Positions 62,517-64,000 of a DNA stretch of 64,000 nucleotides are shown one piece after another. Every line of letters starts with the position of its first letter. The stretch's first letter is position 1. The notes under the pieces are model-generated. The model saw only the letters and a list, made by a program, of their open reading frames with translations, was not told the DNA's origin and did no database searches. The DNA is from Streptomyces endocoffeicus. GTDB taxonomy: Bacteria; Actinomycetota; Actinomycetes; Streptomycetales; Streptomycetaceae. A program made the position numbers and the translations under genes. The DNA lies in assembly GCF_016741935.1 (NCBI RefSeq), contig NZ_JAERRG010000003.1:62001-126000 (forward strand), written 5' to 3'.

Positions 62517-64000
62517 TCAGCGGGGGGTGTGAGATTCGGGCGGGCCGTCCCGCGGGGGGAGCGGCGCGGGGTCGTTCAGATGGGCGCTCAGCACATCGCG
62601 CCAGGCGGTGCGCAGTTCGGTGCGCTCGGCCGACGTGATCGACGGCTCGAAGATCCGGCCCTGTGGCTGCGCCTCGACGACCTCTTCGAGCGAGGCCCAC
62701 AGGCCCCGGGCGACACCCGCCAGATACGCGGTGCCGCGCAGGCTCGCGGTGGCGGAGTCGGCGACCCGTTCCAGCGGCAGACCGGTCAGGTCGGCCTGGA
62801 TCCGCATCAGCGGGTCGCTGCCGGCGACGCCGCCGCCGACCCGGAGCCGGGTGAACGGGGTGCCCATGGTGTCGGCGACCCCGTCGATCAGGTCGCACAC
62901 CGAATGCGCGATCCCGTCGAGCACGGCGCGGGCGAGATCGGCGCGAGTGGTGGCGAGAGTGAGCCCGGTGAGGGACGCGGTGGCCTCCGGGTGCCAGACC
63001 GGCGTACGGACCCCGGCGAGCGCCGGGACGAAACGCGGGGTGCGGCCCGGCCGGGTGGGGACCCGGCCCGCTTCCTCACCGAGCTCCTTCGGCGACGCGA
63101 ACAGGCCCAGATCGTCACAGAGCCAGCGCAGCGCCGAACCCACGGTGGAGGTGTACGCCTCCAGGCTGTAGTGGCTGATGTCGCCCTGCCGCCGGCCGGG
63201 CTGGGCGAGCACCCCGGAGATGTCCGGCCGGGGCAGGGCGGGTGTGGTGCCGGTCGCCGCGTCGACGAACGCGCCGGTCCCATACATGCACATGCCCTGT
63301 CCGGCGGAGAGACCGCCGAGCGCGACGAGTGCGGCGTGCTGGTCGCCCATGGAGGCGGCCAGCGGGACGGCGATACCGAGGGCGGCCGGGTCGGTCGTAC
63401 CGAATCCGGCGTCGTCGGAGCGGAGCTCCGGCAGCAGGCCGAGGGGGAAGCCGAGGTGGCCGATCCACTCCTCGTCCCAGGCGTGCCGCTCCAGCAGGTA
63501 GCCACCGGTGGACGCGGCGTTGGTCGGGGTGGTGGCGTGCACGGCACCACCGGTGAGGCGCCAGATCAGCCAGGTGTCGACGGTGCCGAAGAGCAGCCGC
63601 CCCGCCCGGTGCGCCTCGGCCACCTCCGGGTGCGCGGCGATCTGCCGGGCGGCCCAGCGGAACGGGGCGCGGGCGCCGACCGGCCGGCCCTGCCGGGCCA
63701 GCAGGACGGCGTCCCACTCCGCCTCGTAGGCGGTGAGCTCATGCGCGTACCGGCGGTCCTGCCACACCACCGCGGGCAGCAAGGGCAGCCCGGTGACCCG
63801 GTCCCACAGCATGGCCGTGGCACGCTGTGTGGACAGCGCGACCGAGGTGATCTCGACGCCGTCCTCGCGTGCCCCGCCGACGGCCCGGCGCGCCACCTCG
63901 AGGGTGGCGGTCCAGATCTCCATCGGGTCCTGCTCGACCGAGAGGTCATTCGGATGGCTGACCTTGATCGGCCGGTAGAACACCTCGTGGGTGGCGCCCG
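62517..64000 (-). CDS. FGGY-family carbohydrate (glycerol-type) kinase, N-terminus cut by window edge
   Basis: The C-terminal 494 codons are visible and the frame runs open through 64000 (GATHEVFYRPIKVSHPNDLS), so perhaps 30 residues are missing. The fold shows TQRATAMLWDRVTGLPLLPA, VVWQDRRYAHEL, GTVDTWLIWRLTGG, GDQHAALVALGGLSAGQGMC, YGTGAFVDAATG and RVGGGVAGSDPLMRIQADL, the two ATPase lobes of FGGY kinases. The WQDRR motif and the neighbouring GlpD favour glycerol as substrate, but other polyols remain possible because the QWQDRR-type region is shared across the family. It is the first visible gene of the operon. Confidence 0.88.
   Translation of the reverse strand, partial: GATHEVFYRPIKVSHPNDLSVEQDPMEIWTATLEVARRAVGGAREDGVEITSVALSTQRATAMLWDRVTGLPLLPAVVWQDRRYAHELTAYEAEWDAVLLARQGRPVGARAPFRWAARQIAAHPEVAEAHRAGRLLFGTVDTWLIWRLTGGAVHATTPTNAASTGGYLLERHAWDEEWIGHLGFPLGLLPELRSDDAGFGTTDPAALGIAVPLAASMGDQHAALVALGGLSAGQGMCMYGTGAFVDAATGTTPALPRPDISGVLAQPGRRQGDISHYSLEAYTSTVGSALRWLCDDLGLFASPKELGEEAGRVPTRPGRTPRFVPALAGVRTPVWHPEATASLTGLTLATTRADLARAVLDGIAHSVCDLIDGVADTMGTPFTRLRVGGGVAGSDPLMRIQADLTGLPLERVADSATASLRGTAYLAGVARGLWASLEEVVEAQPQGRIFEPSITSAERTELRTAWRDVLSAHLNDPAPLPPRDGPPESHTPR

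Overview
The window is a gene-dense, very GC-rich actinobacterial segment and is almost certainly Streptomyces. Supporting signs are GTG/TTG starts, overlapping ATGA junctions, rare TTA codons confined to a few genes, a near-canonical Streptomyces endo-beta-N-acetylglucosaminidase H, an AfsR-type regulator, and many one- and two-component regulators. The number of catabolic, regulatory and decayed genes suggests an accessory (chromosome-arm) region. I see no tRNA, rRNA, CRISPR array, insertion sequence or phage gene.

Layout. (1) 1-5178, minus strand: an exopolysaccharide operon (polyprenyl-phosphate sugar transferase, GDP-mannose-type sugar dehydrogenase, GT4 glycosyltransferase, Wzz-like chain-length protein cut by the left edge) with a long repeat-bearing leader. 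(2) 5.8-9.2 kb: two secreted glycan enzymes, a TAT-exported GH97 glucosidase and endo H. (3) 9.2-12.5 kb: IclR regulator, alpha/beta hydrolase, a scar made of SnoaL-like and TetR remnants, and a FetB-like permease. (4) 12.5-20.4 kb: a BlaI-type repressor with a ruined M56 partner, an OmpR-type two-component system facing an AbrB-family transporter, and a DedA-PAP2-response regulator-histidine kinase operon whose promoter carries two BlaI-like operators; its kinase is frameshifted at the H-box. (5) 20.5-29.8 kb: a decayed membrane gene, a LysR regulator and a compact 3-hydroxyanthranilate / 2-aminomuconate meta-cleavage operon with an MFS transporter and an MBL hydrolase. (6) 29.9-39.3 kb: a methyltransferase remnant, an XRE-cupin regulator and one 2818-residue self-contained polyketide synthase (AL-ACP-KS-AT-DH-KR-ACP-TE). 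(7) 39.4-43.4 kb: SnoaL-like protein, TRIC-like channel, M20 amidohydrolase, CGNR regulator and a divergent alpha/beta hydrolase sharing a strong palindrome. (8) 43.6-46.5 kb: an unusual 955-residue protein (helical N-terminus, beta-propeller-like middle, C-terminus holding a recent 282-bp tandem duplication). (9) 46.5-52.7 kb: a NarL-type two-component system divergent from a four-gene envelope operon rich in His/Met motifs, probably metal-related. (10) 53-57 kb: AfsR-like regulator with two TTA codons, a small Cys protein plus membrane protein pair, and an EF-hand protein. (11) 57-64 kb, minus strand: a glycerol-type operon (FGGY kinase cut by the right edge, GlpD, ADPS-like flavoprotein, GlpP, ABM protein, zinc alcohol dehydrogenase).

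How the genes fit together. The meta-cleavage enzymes make an almost unbroken route from 3-hydroxyanthranilate to 4-hydroxy-2-oxovalerate, with only the final aldolase and dehydrogenase missing. The BlaI repressor and the DedA operon look like one regulon, because their promoters carry the same 18-bp inverted repeat. At least five loci are remnants or frameshifted (SnoaL/TetR, M56, histidine kinase, COG4705-type membrane protein, methyltransferase), so the region appears to be eroding. All functional statements come from reading the sequence and from family knowledge; no database search was run.
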